A stretch of 64,000 nucleotides of DNA from Microbacterium lacus (GTDB lineage Bacteria > Actinomycetota > Actinomycetes > Actinomycetales > Microbacteriaceae), in contig NZ_BAAAPK010000001.1 of NCBI RefSeq assembly GCF_039531105.1, forward strand, positions 310,001 to 374,000. The letters run 5' to 3'. The position numbers and the translations under genes were made by a program. This document shows, one piece after another, positions 1 to 8,702 of the stretch. Every line of letters starts with the position of its first letter. Positions within the stretch are counted from its first letter, which is position 1. The notes under the pieces are model-generated. The model was not told the origin of the DNA. It worked only from the letters and a program-made list of their open reading frames with translations, and made no database searches.

Positions 1-881
1 GCACCGTCGTCGGCGGCGCCTCGCACGGCACGAGCGGCGGGGGAGACACCGCGGCCGCTGCGGTCACGAGCGGCGAGGACGGGATCCTCAGCGGCAACCA
101 GCTGATCCCCGTGCTCAACGCCCCGGTCACCGTCACCGGCAACGCCGTCTCCGTCATCGGGGACAGCACCGTCATCGGCGGTGCCGGCTCGGGCCACCAC
201 GGCACGACCGGCGGGGACACCTGGGTCGCCCCGGTCACGTCCGGTGAGAACGGGATCCTCAGCGGCAACCAGCTGATCCCCGTGCTCAACGCCCCGGTCA
301 CCGTCACCGGCAACGCCGTCTCCGTCATCGGGGACAGCACCGTCATCGGCGGTGCCGGCTCGGGCCACCACGGCACCACCGGCGGTGGCACGATCCTCTC
401 GCCGGTCACCTCCGGCGAGGACGGGATCCTCAGCGGCAACCAGCTGATCCCGGTGATCAACCTGCCGATCACGATCGGCGGCAACGCCGTCTCCGTCATC
501 GGTGACAGCACGGTGATCAACCCCGGAACGCCGGGCACCCCCGGAACCCCGGGTACTCCGGGCACGCCTGGAACCCCGGGCACGCCCGGCACCCCGGGCA
601 CGCCCGGAACCCCCGGAACCCCGGGCACGCCCGGAACCCCTGGCACCCCGGGCACGCCCGGAACGCCCGGAACCCCCGGAACCCCGGGCACGCCCGGCAC
701 CCCCGGAACCCCCGGAACCCCGGGTCACCACCACGCCATGGAGACGGTCGGCGCCACCGCGGCCACCGGCTACGCACGCCTGGCCGCGACGGGTGGGGCA
801 GACGGATTCGCCGCGCTGCTGATGGGCCTCGCGCTCATCGCGGTCGGCGGAGCCGCCGTCGCGCGCCGACGGGTCGCGTGA
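1..881 (+). CDS. Cell-wall-anchored chaplin-like repeat protein with collagen-like tract (5' end outside window)
   Basis: The frame is open from base 3, so the N-terminus lies outside the window. About three tandem units follow; the second and third begin at 168 and 339, an exact 171-bp (57-residue) period. Each holds the string [10 protein letters not shown] and then [11 protein letters not shown], which resembles the Streptomyces chaplin domain with its cysteines replaced. A PGT triplet tract of 68 residues (522-725) follows. The C-terminus has LAATG, a hydrophobic stretch and RRR, a sortase signal of the LAxTG kind used by class E sortases. Likely an exported, wall-linked, self-associating surface protein. 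Chaplin relationship is inferred from motif resemblance; sortase anchoring is better supported. Confidence 0.75.
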   Translation, partial: TVVGGASHGTSGGGDTAAAAVTSGEDGILSGNQLIPVLNAPVTVTGNAVSVIGDSTVIGGAGSGHHGTTGGDTWVAPVTSGENGILSGNQLIPVLNAPVTVTGNAVSVIGDSTVIGGAGSGHHGTTGGGTILSPVTSGEDGILSGNQLIPVINLPITIGGNAVSVIGDSTVINPGTPGTPGTPGTPGTPGTPGTPGTPGTPGTPGTPGTPGTPGTPGTPGTPGTPGTPGTPGTPGTPGTPGHHHAMETVGATAATGYARLAATGGADGFAALLMGLALIAVGGAAVARRRVA

Positions 882-933
882 GGCGAGGGCGGACCGGGCG
901 GCGCCTGGCCCGGTCCGCCCCTCCGCACCCGGA

Positions 934-986
934 AAAGGCGGATGCCGCAGACCGGAACCCCTCAGGGGCCGGGCTGCGGCATCCGT
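934..986 (-). terminator. Terminator after rplI
   Basis: A 12-bp perfect stem (939-950 with 974-985) is followed on the minus strand by CCTTTTCC. It lies 16 bp beyond the rplI stop and ends the rpsF-ssb-rpsR-rplI operon. Confidence 0.7.
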
Positions 987-1001
987 CGTGCCGTTCGCGC
1001 C

Positions 1002-1454
1002 TTACTTGGCGGCGACGACCACGAGGGTGATCACGGCAGTGAGGTCGTCACGCAGGCGAACGGTCGCCTCGTGCTCGCCCACCGACTTGATCGCCGACGT
1101 GATGTGGATCTTGCGCTTGTCCAGGTCGCCCAGGCCTGCGGCCTTCACGGCGTCCGCGACGTCACCGGTCTTGACCGAGCCGAACAGGCGGCCTTCGGCG
1201 CCGGCCTTGACGGTCAGCTTGACCTTAGTGGACTCGAGGGCGTCCTTGAGGGCCACGGCCTCTTCGTGGTCGTGGATCGCGCGCGCCTCGCGGCCGGCGC
1301 GGATCGCGGCGACCTGCTTCTCGCCACCGCGGCTCCAGGCCACGGCGAATCCCTGGGGGATGAGGTAGTTGCGGGCGTACCCGTTCTTGACCTCGACCAC
1401 GTCACCGGCGCTACCGAGCCCGGCGACCTCGTTCGTGAGAATCAGCTTCGACAT
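1002..1454 (-). CDS. rplI: 50S ribosomal protein L9
   Basis: 150 residues, normal length for bL9. It begins [20 protein letters not shown] and has the conserved N-terminal segment with [15 protein letters not shown], then a helical linker and a C-terminal domain. bL9 binds 23S rRNA near the L1 stalk and helps maintain reading frame. It is the last gene of the minus-strand operon, 8 bp after rpsR, and is followed by a terminator. Confidence 0.98.
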   Translation of the reverse strand: MSKLILTNEVAGLGSAGDVVEVKNGYARNYLIPQGFAVAWSRGGEKQVAAIRAGREARAIHDHEEAVALKDALESTKVKLTVKAGAEGRLFGSVKTGDVADAVKAAGLGDLDKRKIHITSAIKSVGEHEATVRLRDDLTAVITLVVVAAK

Positions 1455-1462
1455 ATCAGCCC

Positions 1463-1717
1463 CTACCTGCCGGCGCCGGCGTAGGGCAGCAGTGCCATCT
1501 CACGCGCGTTCTTGATCGCGCGGGCGATGAGGCGCTGCTCCTGCACGGAGACACCGGTGATGCGACGGGCGCGGATCTTTCCACGCTCCGAGATGAACTT
1601 GCGCAGCGTGGCGACGTCCTTGTAGTCGATCACGCCGACGCGGGTCGGCTTCGCGGGGGCTGCGTTCTTCGCGCCCTTCCGCGGCTTGCGGCGGTCGCCG
1701 CTTGACTTTCCAGCCAT
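1463..1717 (-). CDS. rpsR: 30S ribosomal protein S18
   Basis: 84 residues with a basic N-terminus and the bS18 core ([19 protein letters not shown], then RRITG and [13 protein letters not shown]). It pairs with S6 on the platform of the small subunit. No cysteine cluster is present, so this is the zinc-independent form. It sits between ssb and rplI in the usual bacterial order; 74 bp separate it from ssb. Confidence 0.98.
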   Translation of the reverse strand: MAGKSSGDRRKPRKGAKNAAPAKPTRVGVIDYKDVATLRKFISERGKIRARRITGVSVQEQRLIARAIKNAREMALLPYAGAGR

Positions 1718-1791
1718 GTTTCTTCCTTACGGTTCGAGATCGGATGCCGTACTCGGCGCTGAGCGCGAGGCGCGGCATCCGGAATCAGTGT

Positions 1792-2292
1792 TTAGAACGG
1801 GGTGTCGTCGCCGTAGGCGCCGGGGGCTGCCCACGAGTCGCCACCGGACGAGGCCGCCGGAGCGGACTGCGTGCCGGGCGTCGACCAGGGCTCGTCCGAG
1901 ACCTGGCCGCGCGACTGACCGCCGCCGCCGGCCGCGCGCGTCACCTGAGCGGTGGCGTAACGCAGCGACGGGCCGATCTCGTCGACCTCGAGCTCGATCG
2001 CGGTGCGCTTCTCGCCCTCGCGCGTCTCGTAGGAGCGCTGCTTCAGGCGACCGGTCGCGATGACGCGGGAGCCCTTCGTCAGCGAACCGGCCACGTGCTC
2101 GGCGAATTCACGCCACACGCTCGCGCGGAGGAACAGCGCTTCGCCGTCCTTCCACTCGTTGGCCTGACGGTCGAAGTTGCGCGGCGTCGACGCGATCGTG
2201 AAGTTCGCGACGGGGAGACCGTTCTGCGTGTAGCGCAGCTCGGGATCGGCCGTGAGGTTTCCCACGACGGTGATGATCGTCTCGCCGGCCAT
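1792..2292 (-). CDS. ssb: Single-stranded DNA-binding protein
   Basis: 166 residues. The N-terminal OB fold (about 1-115) has the typical start [20 protein letters not shown] and ends near [12 protein letters not shown] glycine-rich disordered linker follows, then the acidic tip GDDTPF, the partner-docking peptide of bacterial SSBs. It coats ssDNA during replication and repair. It lies 5 bp downstream of rpsF and is probably co-transcribed with the ribosomal protein genes. Confidence 0.97.
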   Translation of the reverse strand: MAGETIITVVGNLTADPELRYTQNGLPVANFTIASTPRNFDRQANEWKDGEALFLRASVWREFAEHVAGSLTKGSRVIATGRLKQRSYETREGEKRTAIELEVDEIGPSLRYATAQVTRAAGGGGQSRGQVSDEPWSTPGTQSAPAASSGGDSWAAPGAYGDDTPF

Positions 2293-2297
2293 CGTCG

Positions 2298-2684
2298 TTA
2301 CGCGTCCTGCTTGATCTTCGCCGGGCGGGCGGCCTTGCGGGCGGCCTTCTCCTCGGCACGGACGCGCTCGGACTCGATCAGGGCGATCGCCTCTTCGGCA
2401 CGCAGCACCTTGGTGCGCATGATCTGCTCGCTCAGCTTGAGCTGACGGTCCAGCTCCTGCGTCGCGGTGCTGGTGGCGGTGAAGGCGACGACGGCGTAGA
2501 TGCCCTCGTTCTTCTTCTGGATCTCGTACGCAAGACGGCGCTTGCCCCAGACGTCGACGTTGTCGATCGTGCCGCCGTCGGTCGTGATGACCTTCAGGAA
2601 CTTGTCGAGGATCGTCGGAACCTGGCGCTCATCGATCTCGGGGTTGAGGATCACCATGAGTTCGTACTGGTGTGTGTGCGTCAC
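2298..2684 (-). CDS. rpsF: 30S ribosomal protein S6
   Basis: 128 residues; bS6 fold with [16 protein letters not shown] at the start and [21 protein letters not shown] in the middle. The C-terminus is extended with lysine- and alanine-rich sequence, as in many actinobacteria. The GTG start follows a near-perfect Shine-Dalgarno (AAGGAGGT). First gene of the operon; a hairpin in the leader could be an S6:S18 autoregulatory element. Confidence 0.98.
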   Translation of the reverse strand: MTHTHQYELMVILNPEIDERQVPTILDKFLKVITTDGGTIDNVDVWGKRRLAYEIQKKNEGIYAVVAFTATSTATQELDRQLKLSEQIMRTKVLRAEEAIALIESERVRAEEKAARKAARPAKIKQDA

Positions 2685-2710
2685 TAACCCACCTCCTTCG
2701 GACTAGAACG

Positions 2711-2733
2711 GCTGCCGGGCATTTCCCGGTAGC
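2711..2733 (-). promoter_or_regulatory. Hairpin in rpsF leader (possible S6:S18 binding element)
   Basis: In the transcript this 23-nt stretch folds as GCT..CCGGG / CCCGG..AGC around a short AAAT loop, with an ACC/GC irregularity low in the stem. It lies 27 nt upstream of the rpsF start. Many bacterial rpsF leaders carry a CCG-containing hairpin bound by S6:S18, which represses the operon. Assignment here rests on position and the CCG bulge only. Confidence 0.4.
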
Positions 2734-2834
2734 AGGAGGGTGTGTGCACGCTGTCCGCGAGAGGCGCGCAGGTGCGCGCATGCGGACAACCCTCCTATGC
2801 TACCGGATCCGGCGCGGGTGTCCGAACCCGAAGT

Positions 2835-4130
2835 TCACCGGGCTCCTTCCCGCGCCGACATCTGCTGGAGCACCCGGCTCAGTCCGTCCACCCCGGACGA
2901 CGCGCGGAGCTCGGCCGAGAGGGCCTCCGCGCGTGCCCGGAACGACGGCTCGGAGAGCACCCGCGAGACCGCCGCCCCGACCGCCGCAGCCGCCGGGCGG
3001 TTCGTCTTCAGGTTGATGCCCACTCCCGACCAGCCGACCCGCGCGCACACCTCGACCTTGTCCTCTGTCTGACCGGCCACGACGAGGGGGACCGCGTGAG
3101 CGAGGGCCTGCTGCACCCCGCCGTAGCCGCCGTTGGTGACCATGACGTCCACGAGCGGGAGGAAGCGGTCGTACGGCAGGTACTCGGCGACGCGGACGTT
3201 CGCCGGAAGTTCCGCCGGCAGGCTGTCGCGGGCACGACCACCCGTGGAGACCACGACGAGGCACTCGGATGCCGCCATCGCGGCGACCGTCGGCAGCACC
3301 AGCTGGCCGAAGTCCGAGTTCGCGATCGTGCCCTGGGTCACGTGGACCACCGGCCGCGTCCCGTCCAGGTCGTCCCACCACTCCGGCACGGCGGTATCGG
3401 GTGCAGGCGCCGTGAGCGGACCGGCGAAATGCACCGTGTCAGGCAGATCGCTGCGCGGGTACTCGAAGCCGGGCACCGTGAACTGCACGAGGGCATCGGC
3501 GGCACTGGCCCAGTCCAGGATGAAGCCTGCAAGACCGGAGCCCGTCTCGCGCCGGCAGACGGCATCGGCCTCGCGCTGCACGCCGCCGAAGATCACGTTC
3601 TCGGCCAGGACGGAGAGCGCCGCGTTGCGCACACGCCCGATCGCTCCACCCAGCGGCGGGATCCCCAGTCCGAACGGCGCGGTGTCGCGGCTCTTCACCC
3701 CGAGCGGGAAGATACCGAGTGCGACCACCGCGGGCCGCTCCTCCCGGGGAAGCCGCGCGAGCAGCGCCGCACCGAAGAACAAGGGTTCGGCCAGCACCGC
3801 ATCGACCTCGGAGCCGGCGAGCTCGGCACGGAGCGCGGCGAACTGACTCGCCGCCGGACGGATGAAGAGGTTCGACATGTCGAACCGGATCGCGGCCGGT
3901 CCGCGAAGACCGACGCGCTCGGGGAACTCGGCGTCCGCATCGTCGAGGTTGACGTCTGCGTCCGCGGGGAGCGGTACGAAGCGCGCCCCCGCCGCCCGCA
4001 CGCGCTCGGCGTAGCGCGCGCTCGTGAGAACCGACACCTCGTGACCCCGTGCGAGGAGGTCGCGGGCGATGCGCACCAGCGGGACGACGTGGCCATGTGC
4101 GGGCGTGCTGGCGATCAGGTAGGTGGACAT
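2835..4130 (-). CDS. UGT/MGT-type glycosyltransferase
   Basis: 431 residues, GT1-like two-domain (GT-B) protein. The N-terminus has STPAHGHVVPLVRIARDLLARGHEV, the acceptor-domain signature of antibiotic and natural-product glycosyltransferases. The C-terminal half has HVTQGTIANSDFGQLV and a nucleotide-sugar motif TNGGYGGVQQAL in place of the canonical HGGxGT. Likely transfers a sugar to a small hydrophobic acceptor; the acceptor is unknown. Divergent from a TetR gene across a 67-bp gap with a candidate operator, so substrate-inducible expression (for example detoxification) is plausible. Start supported by GAAGGATC upstream. Confidence 0.85.
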   Translation of the reverse strand: MSTYLIASTPAHGHVVPLVRIARDLLARGHEVSVLTSARYAERVRAAGARFVPLPADADVNLDDADAEFPERVGLRGPAAIRFDMSNLFIRPAASQFAALRAELAGSEVDAVLAEPLFFGAALLARLPREERPAVVALGIFPLGVKSRDTAPFGLGIPPLGGAIGRVRNAALSVLAENVIFGGVQREADAVCRRETGSGLAGFILDWASAADALVQFTVPGFEYPRSDLPDTVHFAGPLTAPAPDTAVPEWWDDLDGTRPVVHVTQGTIANSDFGQLVLPTVAAMAASECLVVVSTGGRARDSLPAELPANVRVAEYLPYDRFLPLVDVMVTNGGYGGVQQALAHAVPLVVAGQTEDKVEVCARVGWSGVGINLKTNRPAAAAVGAAVSRVLSEPSFRARAEALSAELRASSGVDGLSRVLQQMSAREGAR

Positions 4131-4152
4131 GCTCGGATCCTTCGCGTAGTTT

Positions 4153-4173
4153 GAATGTACTCACGAAGTATTC
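4153..4173. promoter_or_regulatory. Candidate TetR operator
   Basis: An imperfect inverted repeat, GAATGTACT and AGTATTC around CACGA, lies in the 67-bp region between the divergent glycosyltransferase and TetR genes. It is notably AT-rich for this genome. Position fits an operator controlling both genes. Confidence 0.5.
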
Positions 4174-4197
4174 ATCCCACCGAAAGGCAAGTCAATA

Positions 4198-4845
4198 GTG
4201 GATTCCGCATCGGCTGCCGCGCCGCCACGCGTCTACCGTTCCGCACTGCGCGCCCAGCAGGCCGCCGAGACCCGCCGCCGGATCGTCGAAGCGGCAGCGC
4301 AGCTGTTCTCTTCCGAGGGGTATCAGGCCGCGACTCTGGCGGCGATCGGGCGGGCGGCGGGCGTGTCGACCGAGACCGTGAAGACCGCCGCCTCGAAGGC
4401 GGAGCTGCTGATCGCCGCGTTCGAGGTGACGTTCGCCGGCGTGGAGGCTGCGGTGACACTCACGGAGACCGAGGTGGCCGCGGAGGTCTTCTCGGTGCCT
4501 GACGCCGCGTTCCTCGATGTGGTGATCAGACAGATCGGCGATGCCAATGCGCGCGGCCACGCCCTGTGGACCGTGCTCGTCGGAGCCGCGGCATCCGATC
4601 CGGTGGTGGATGCCGCCCTCCGCGGGATCCTCGAACGACGGGCCGCGGACTACCGCCGCCTCGTCGATGAGCTTCTCGCGCGCGGCTACACCGCACGTGT
4701 CACCGATCCCGAGGCCACCGCCGCCACCCTGTCGTTCCTGCTCTCGCCGGAGGGATATCAGCAGCTGGTCACGCAGTCGGGATGGAGCACCGAGCGCTAC
4801 GCCGCCTGGGTGCGCGCGGCGATCCTGGCCGAGCTCACTCGCTGA
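4198..4845 (+). CDS. TetR/AcrR family transcriptional regulator
   Basis: 215 residues. The N-terminal helix-turn-helix region spans about residues 18-65 (AAETRRRIVEAAAQLFSSEGY, then TLAAIGRAAGVSTETV), followed by an all-helical ligand-binding domain with little recognisable sequence. GTG start with GAAAGG upstream. Divergent from the glycosyltransferase, which it probably represses until an effector binds. Its 3' end overlaps that of the convergent CoA-transferase by 11 bp. Confidence 0.9.
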   Translation: MDSASAAAPPRVYRSALRAQQAAETRRRIVEAAAQLFSSEGYQAATLAAIGRAAGVSTETVKTAASKAELLIAAFEVTFAGVEAAVTLTETEVAAEVFSVPDAAFLDVVIRQIGDANARGHALWTVLVGAAASDPVVDAALRGILERRAADYRRLVDELLARGYTARVTDPEATAATLSFLLSPEGYQQLVTQSGWSTERYAAWVRAAILAELTR

Positions 4846-5953
4846 GCAGCGCCTCCACCCACGCCCGGTCGGCGTCGGGGGCGGGCGGTGCGAGGGGGTA
4901 CGCCGCGGGCGTGGACGAGAGCGTGATCGGATGCCGCACCCCCGGCATCCGCTCGACCCCGGCTTCGGCGACCGGGTCGAGCCCGAGATCGGCCGCCCAG
5001 GCGAACGCCTCGGCGATGTCGAGGATCGGCGCACAGGGGACGCCGGCTGCGGACAGCCGGGCGTACCACTCGTGCGCGGACGCGCCGGCGAGCGCACGGT
5101 GCAGCACGGGGCGCAGCTCGTCGCGTCGGGCTGTGCGCTCGCGCGCCGTCGCGAACCGGTCGTCGGGCTCGAGGCCGAGTGCTGTGGCGAGGCGTGCGTA
5201 CTGGACGTCGTTGCCGACCGCGATCACGATGTGCCCGTCTCCAGTGGGGAAGGGGCCGTACGGGTAGATGCTCGGGTGGTCGTTGCCCAGCCGTCGCGGC
5301 ACAACGCCGGCGAGCGCGAACGCGCCGGACTGGTTCGCGAGTGCGGACAATGCGGAGGACAGCAGATTCACCTCGACGTGCTGGCCCTCTCCGGTCGCCT
5401 CGCGATGACGCAGGGCGGCGAGGATGCCGACCGCCGCGTGCAGGCCCGTCACGACGTCCACGATCGCGACGCCCGCCTTCGCGGGCTCGCCCTCCGGTGT
5501 CCCGGTGACACTCATCAGGCCCGAGAGCGCCTGTGCGAGGACGTCGTAACCGGGCAGCTCGGAATCCGCGCCGAAGCCCGTGATCGAGGCGTAGACGACC
5601 CCGGGGTTGTCCCGGCGCACCGCGGCGTGGTCCAGGCCGAACCGCGCGAGCCCGCCGGGCTTGAAGTTCTCGACCACGACATCGGCCCGGCGAGCGAGAC
5701 GGCGCGCGGTCGCAAGGTCGTCGGCATCCTCGAGGTCGAGGGTGATGGTCCGCTTGTTGCGGTTCACCGACAGGTAATAGGTCGCTTCGCCGTCGCGCGC
5801 GGGCGGCAGCCACTGCCGGGTCTCATCGCCCGACGGGCCCTCGACCTTGACGACGGTCGCGCCGAGGTCGCCGAGCAGCATCGTGCAGTACGGCCCCGCG
5901 AGCACCCGGGTGAAGTCCGCGACGACGAGCCCGGTGAGCGGGCCGTGCGTCAC
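4835..5953 (-). CDS. CaiB/BaiF family CoA-transferase
   Basis: 372 residues, type III CoA-transferase. The start is GPLTGLVVADFTRVLAGPYC and continues with GDLGATVVKVE and RNKRTITLDL; the aspartate expected to carry the acyl intermediate sits in the NFKPGGLARFGLDHA region. Its GTG start overlaps the stop of the acyl-CoA dehydrogenase gene by 4 bp, so the two are translationally coupled. In other bacteria such a pair converts glutarate (using succinyl-CoA) to glutaryl-CoA and then to crotonyl-CoA; that role is inferred here from the pairing. Confidence 0.85.
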   Translation of the reverse strand: MTHGPLTGLVVADFTRVLAGPYCTMLLGDLGATVVKVEGPSGDETRQWLPPARDGEATYYLSVNRNKRTITLDLEDADDLATARRLARRADVVVENFKPGGLARFGLDHAAVRRDNPGVVYASITGFGADSELPGYDVLAQALSGLMSVTGTPEGEPAKAGVAIVDVVTGLHAAVGILAALRHREATGEGQHVEVNLLSSALSALANQSGAFALAGVVPRRLGNDHPSIYPYGPFPTGDGHIVIAVGNDVQYARLATALGLEPDDRFATARERTARRDELRPVLHRALAGASAHEWYARLSAAGVPCAPILDIAEAFAWAADLGLDPVAEAGVERMPGVRHPITLSSTPAAYPLAPPAPDADRAWVEALLSE

Positions 5954-7143
5954 CGGAACGCCCCGAGCCCGGTCAGGTGCTCCCCGAGGATCAGCGTGTG
6001 CACCTCATCAGTGCCCTCGTACGTCCGCACCGACTCGAGGTTCGCGGCGTGCCGGATCGGGGAGTGCTCCAGCAGCACGCCGTTGCCGCCGAGGATCGTG
6101 CGCGCCTCGCGGGCGATCTTCAGAGACTCGCGCACGTTGTTGAGCTTGCCGACCGAGATCTGCACGGGCTGCAGGGTGCCGGCATCCTTCAACCGGCCCA
6201 GGTGGAGCGCGAGCAGCGCGCCCTTCTGCAGCTCGAGCACCATATCGACGAGCTTCTCCTGCGTCAGCTGGAAGCCCGCGATCGGACGGTCGAACTGCTC
6301 GCGGCGCAGGGCGTAGTGCAGCGCCGCCTCGTAGCTGTCGCGCCCCGCACCGAGCGCGCCCCACACGATGCCGTAGCGGGCTTCGTTCAGCGCGGAGAAC
6401 GGACCGCGGAGTCCTTTCGCGCCGGGGAGGAGCGCGGATGCGGGCAGCCGGATCTCATCGAAGTGCAGCTCGCACTGCACCGAGGCCCGCATCGAGCCCT
6501 TCGGCTCGAGCACGTGAGCGTGATATCCGGGGGCGTCGGTGGGGACGAGGAAGCCGCGGACCCCGTCGTCGGTCTGCGCCCACACCACCGTCAGCTGCGC
6601 CACGGTCGCAAGGCCGATCCAGCGCTTGGAGCCGGTGAGGATCCAGTCCTCGCCGTCGCGCCGGGCGAAGGTCTTCATGCTCGAGGGGTCGGATCCGGCA
6701 CTGGGCTCGGTGAGGCCGAAACTGCCGATCACGTCGCCGGTCGCCATGCGCGGCAGCCACTCCTGCTTCTGCTCCTCGCTGCCCCAGCGATGGATCGAGC
6801 CCATCGCGAGCGAGCCCTGCACCGACACGAAGGTGCGCAGCCCCGAGTCGCCGGCCTCGAGCTCGAGCGCCGCGAGTCCGTACTCCACGGCGCTGCGGCC
6901 CGGGCATCCGTAGCCCGGCAGGCTCATGCCCAGCACGCCCAGCTCGCCGAACGCGCGGGCGAGCTCGACGGGGAAGTGCGCCCGGTCGTACCAGTCGGCG
7001 ATGTGCGGGCGGATCTCGGCGTCCACAAATGTGCGCACGCGGTCGCGGACGGCGAGTTCGTCGGCGCTCAGCAGCGCGTCGAGGCCGAGCACGTCGGAGG
7101 CCGCGCGCAGCGCCTCGAGGTCTTCCGGGTCTCTCGCGCCCAT
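5950..7143 (-). CDS. gcdH: Acyl-CoA dehydrogenase, glutaryl-CoA dehydrogenase type
   Basis: 397 residues from the ATG at 7143; a much longer open frame continues upstream but is not coding. The flavin signature GSFGLTEPSAGSDPSSMKT, RREQFDRPIAGFQLTQEKLV, and near the C-terminus LGGNGVLLEHSPIRH and RTYEGTDEVHTLILG match glutaryl-CoA dehydrogenases, whose catalytic glutamate is in the RTYEGT motif. Predicted to oxidise and decarboxylate glutaryl-CoA to crotonyl-CoA in lysine or glutarate breakdown. Coupled to the CoA-transferase gene downstream. Other acyl-CoA substrates remain possible. Confidence 0.8.
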   Translation of the reverse strand: MGARDPEDLEALRAASDVLGLDALLSADELAVRDRVRTFVDAEIRPHIADWYDRAHFPVELARAFGELGVLGMSLPGYGCPGRSAVEYGLAALELEAGDSGLRTFVSVQGSLAMGSIHRWGSEEQKQEWLPRMATGDVIGSFGLTEPSAGSDPSSMKTFARRDGEDWILTGSKRWIGLATVAQLTVVWAQTDDGVRGFLVPTDAPGYHAHVLEPKGSMRASVQCELHFDEIRLPASALLPGAKGLRGPFSALNEARYGIVWGALGAGRDSYEAALHYALRREQFDRPIAGFQLTQEKLVDMVLELQKGALLALHLGRLKDAGTLQPVQISVGKLNNVRESLKIAREARTILGGNGVLLEHSPIRHAANLESVRTYEGTDEVHTLILGEHLTGLGAFR

Positions 7144-7195
7144 GCCGGCTCCTTCGATCGTGCTCGGGTACTTCGATCTTGCCGCCTCCGGCCGC

Positions 7196-7277
7196 GCATA
7201 ACTCCTGCAAAACGCGACGCGAGAGGCTCCGTCGGCTCGTTTGCGGCGTCCGAGCCCACGGATCGCAGGAGTTGTGC
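7196..7277. repeat. Inverted repeat between gcdH-like gene and membrane protein gene
   Basis: Arms GCATAACTCCTGC (7196-7208) and GCAGGAGTTGTGC (7265-7277) match at 12 of 13 positions across a 56-nt loop. It lies in the 174-bp gap between divergent genes and may be a regulatory or interspersed palindromic element. Confidence 0.5.
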
Positions 7278-7317
7278 ACACGCGGAGGCCCGGGAGCAGA
7301 CCGGATAGCGTGGCCGC

Positions 7318-8517
7318 ATGGCGACTCCGAGCCCGACTCCGTTCGATCCCCGGTCTCTCACCGAGCCGGTCGACCGCAACGCCGTGCGCGAGTACACGCG
7401 ACAGCATCGCACCGCGGGGACCGGATTCGGCTCGGCCGCCGCCGTGATCCCGATCATCATCGGCATCTTCGTCGTCGTCACGTTCGGCAGCGTCTTCGTA
7501 TCGGTCGCCGCCTCCATCATCGGCGCTTTCGCGTCGTTCGGCAGCGGCGACGGCGGAGCGTCGGTCATCTTCAGCGTGATCGCCTCGTTCCTGCCGATAC
7601 TCGTGATGGGCGGGGTGATCGCCGCGATCGCGATCGTGTTCACGCGCGGTGCGCTCGGGCGCAGCGAACGGCGCTACCGGCTGGACCGGTTCGCGGCAGC
7701 GAACGGCATGTCCTACGTCCCGGCGCTGCAGAATCCCGCCCTGCCCGGCATGATCTTCGGCACCGGCAGCTCCCGCTCCTCGACCGACCTGGTGCGCGGC
7801 ACCGAGCCCCGCTTCGTCGAGTTCGCGAACTACCAGTACACGACCGGCTCCGGCAAGAACCGCACCACGCACCGGTGGGGCTACGTCGCGATCAAGCTCG
7901 ACGTGCCGCTTCCGAACATCGTCCTGGACGCGACGAGCAACAACGGCCTGTTCGGCTCCAACCTGCCGACGACGTTCGACAAAGACCAGCGCCTGAGCCT
8001 GGAGGGCGACTTCGACCGGTACTTCGCGCTGTACTGCCCCGAGGGCTACGAGCAGGACGCGCTGTACCTGTTCACCCCCGACATCATGGCCCGCTTCATC
8101 GACCACGCCGCGGCCCTGGACGTCGAGATCGTGGACGACTGGCTCTTCCTCTACGGCAAGCGCGAGTTCTCCAGCCTCGACCCGGCGACGTGGGCGTGGC
8201 TGTTCTCCGTCGTCGGGGCGCTCCTGGACAAGTTCGCGCAGTGGGCGCGGTGGCGCGACGAACGCCTCCACGCGGATGCCGCTCCCGCACTGGCGGCGAG
8301 CGCTCCGGCATCCGCCCCGGACGCACCCACGGCCGTCGCCTTCGCACCGCCGGCCGCTGCCCTGCGTCCGCCGCCCGGCGTCGCCCTCTCGGGCCGGCGC
8401 CTGAAGCGCGGCATCTCCTGGCCCGCGATCGTCGTCTTCGCCCTCGTCGTGCTGTTCTGGTTCGGCACGCAGTTCGGTGTGTTCGACCTGTTCTTCGGCA
8501 GCATCTTCCGCAGCTGA
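7318..8517 (+). CDS. Conserved-type membrane protein of unknown function
   Basis: 399 residues, family not recognised. Hydrophobic segments lie at about residues 40-65 and 82-105, and one at the C-terminus (about 372-392). The large middle region (about 110-290) looks globular and soluble, with RYRLDRFAAANGMSYVP and aromatic-rich strands; an Ala/Pro-rich linker follows (about 315-360). A TAGCGT hexamer ends 6 nt before the ATG and no Shine-Dalgarno is visible, so the mRNA is probably leaderless. Stand-alone gene between divergent and convergent neighbours. Confidence 0.75.
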   Translation: MATPSPTPFDPRSLTEPVDRNAVREYTRQHRTAGTGFGSAAAVIPIIIGIFVVVTFGSVFVSVAASIIGAFASFGSGDGGASVIFSVIASFLPILVMGGVIAAIAIVFTRGALGRSERRYRLDRFAAANGMSYVPALQNPALPGMIFGTGSSRSSTDLVRGTEPRFVEFANYQYTTGSGKNRTTHRWGYVAIKLDVPLPNIVLDATSNNGLFGSNLPTTFDKDQRLSLEGDFDRYFALYCPEGYEQDALYLFTPDIMARFIDHAAALDVEIVDDWLFLYGKREFSSLDPATWAWLFSVVGALLDKFAQWARWRDERLHADAAPALAASAPASAPDAPTAVAFAPPAAALRPPPGVALSGRRLKRGISWPAIVVFALVVLFWFGTQFGVFDLFFGSIFRS

Positions 8518-8589
8518 GCACAGGGGCGGCAGCGCCCGCGGGCTCAGTGGGCACCGGGCGCGGCATCCCGCCACGCAAGCCCGCGGATC

Positions 8590-8628
8590 TCGTCCACCGA
8601 GGCGCGGCGCGGCCGGTTCGGTGGACGA
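8590..8628. repeat. Inverted repeat in 3' intergenic region
   Basis: An 11-bp perfect stem, TCGTCCACCGA with TCGGTGGACGA, surrounds a GC-rich 17-nt loop. It lies in the 185-bp gap where two genes converge; a further CGTCCACCGA occurs at about 8665. Possibly a bidirectional terminator without a T-tract, or a repeat element. Confidence 0.5.
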
Positions 8629-8702
8629 ATCCCGTCACCTCATCAGCCGCGAGTCAGCGGATGCCGTCCACCGAGCGGCCGGGCCGTGACCGGCGCACAG
8701 GC

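Noticed and set aside
517..777. Cys/Phe/Arg-rich small protein antisense to the PGT tract
   Set aside because: Pure product of reading a 9-bp repeat on the other strand.
7144..8574. Upstream extension of the acyl-CoA dehydrogenase frame
   Set aside because: It runs antisense through the membrane protein gene; the family start matches the ATG at 7143.
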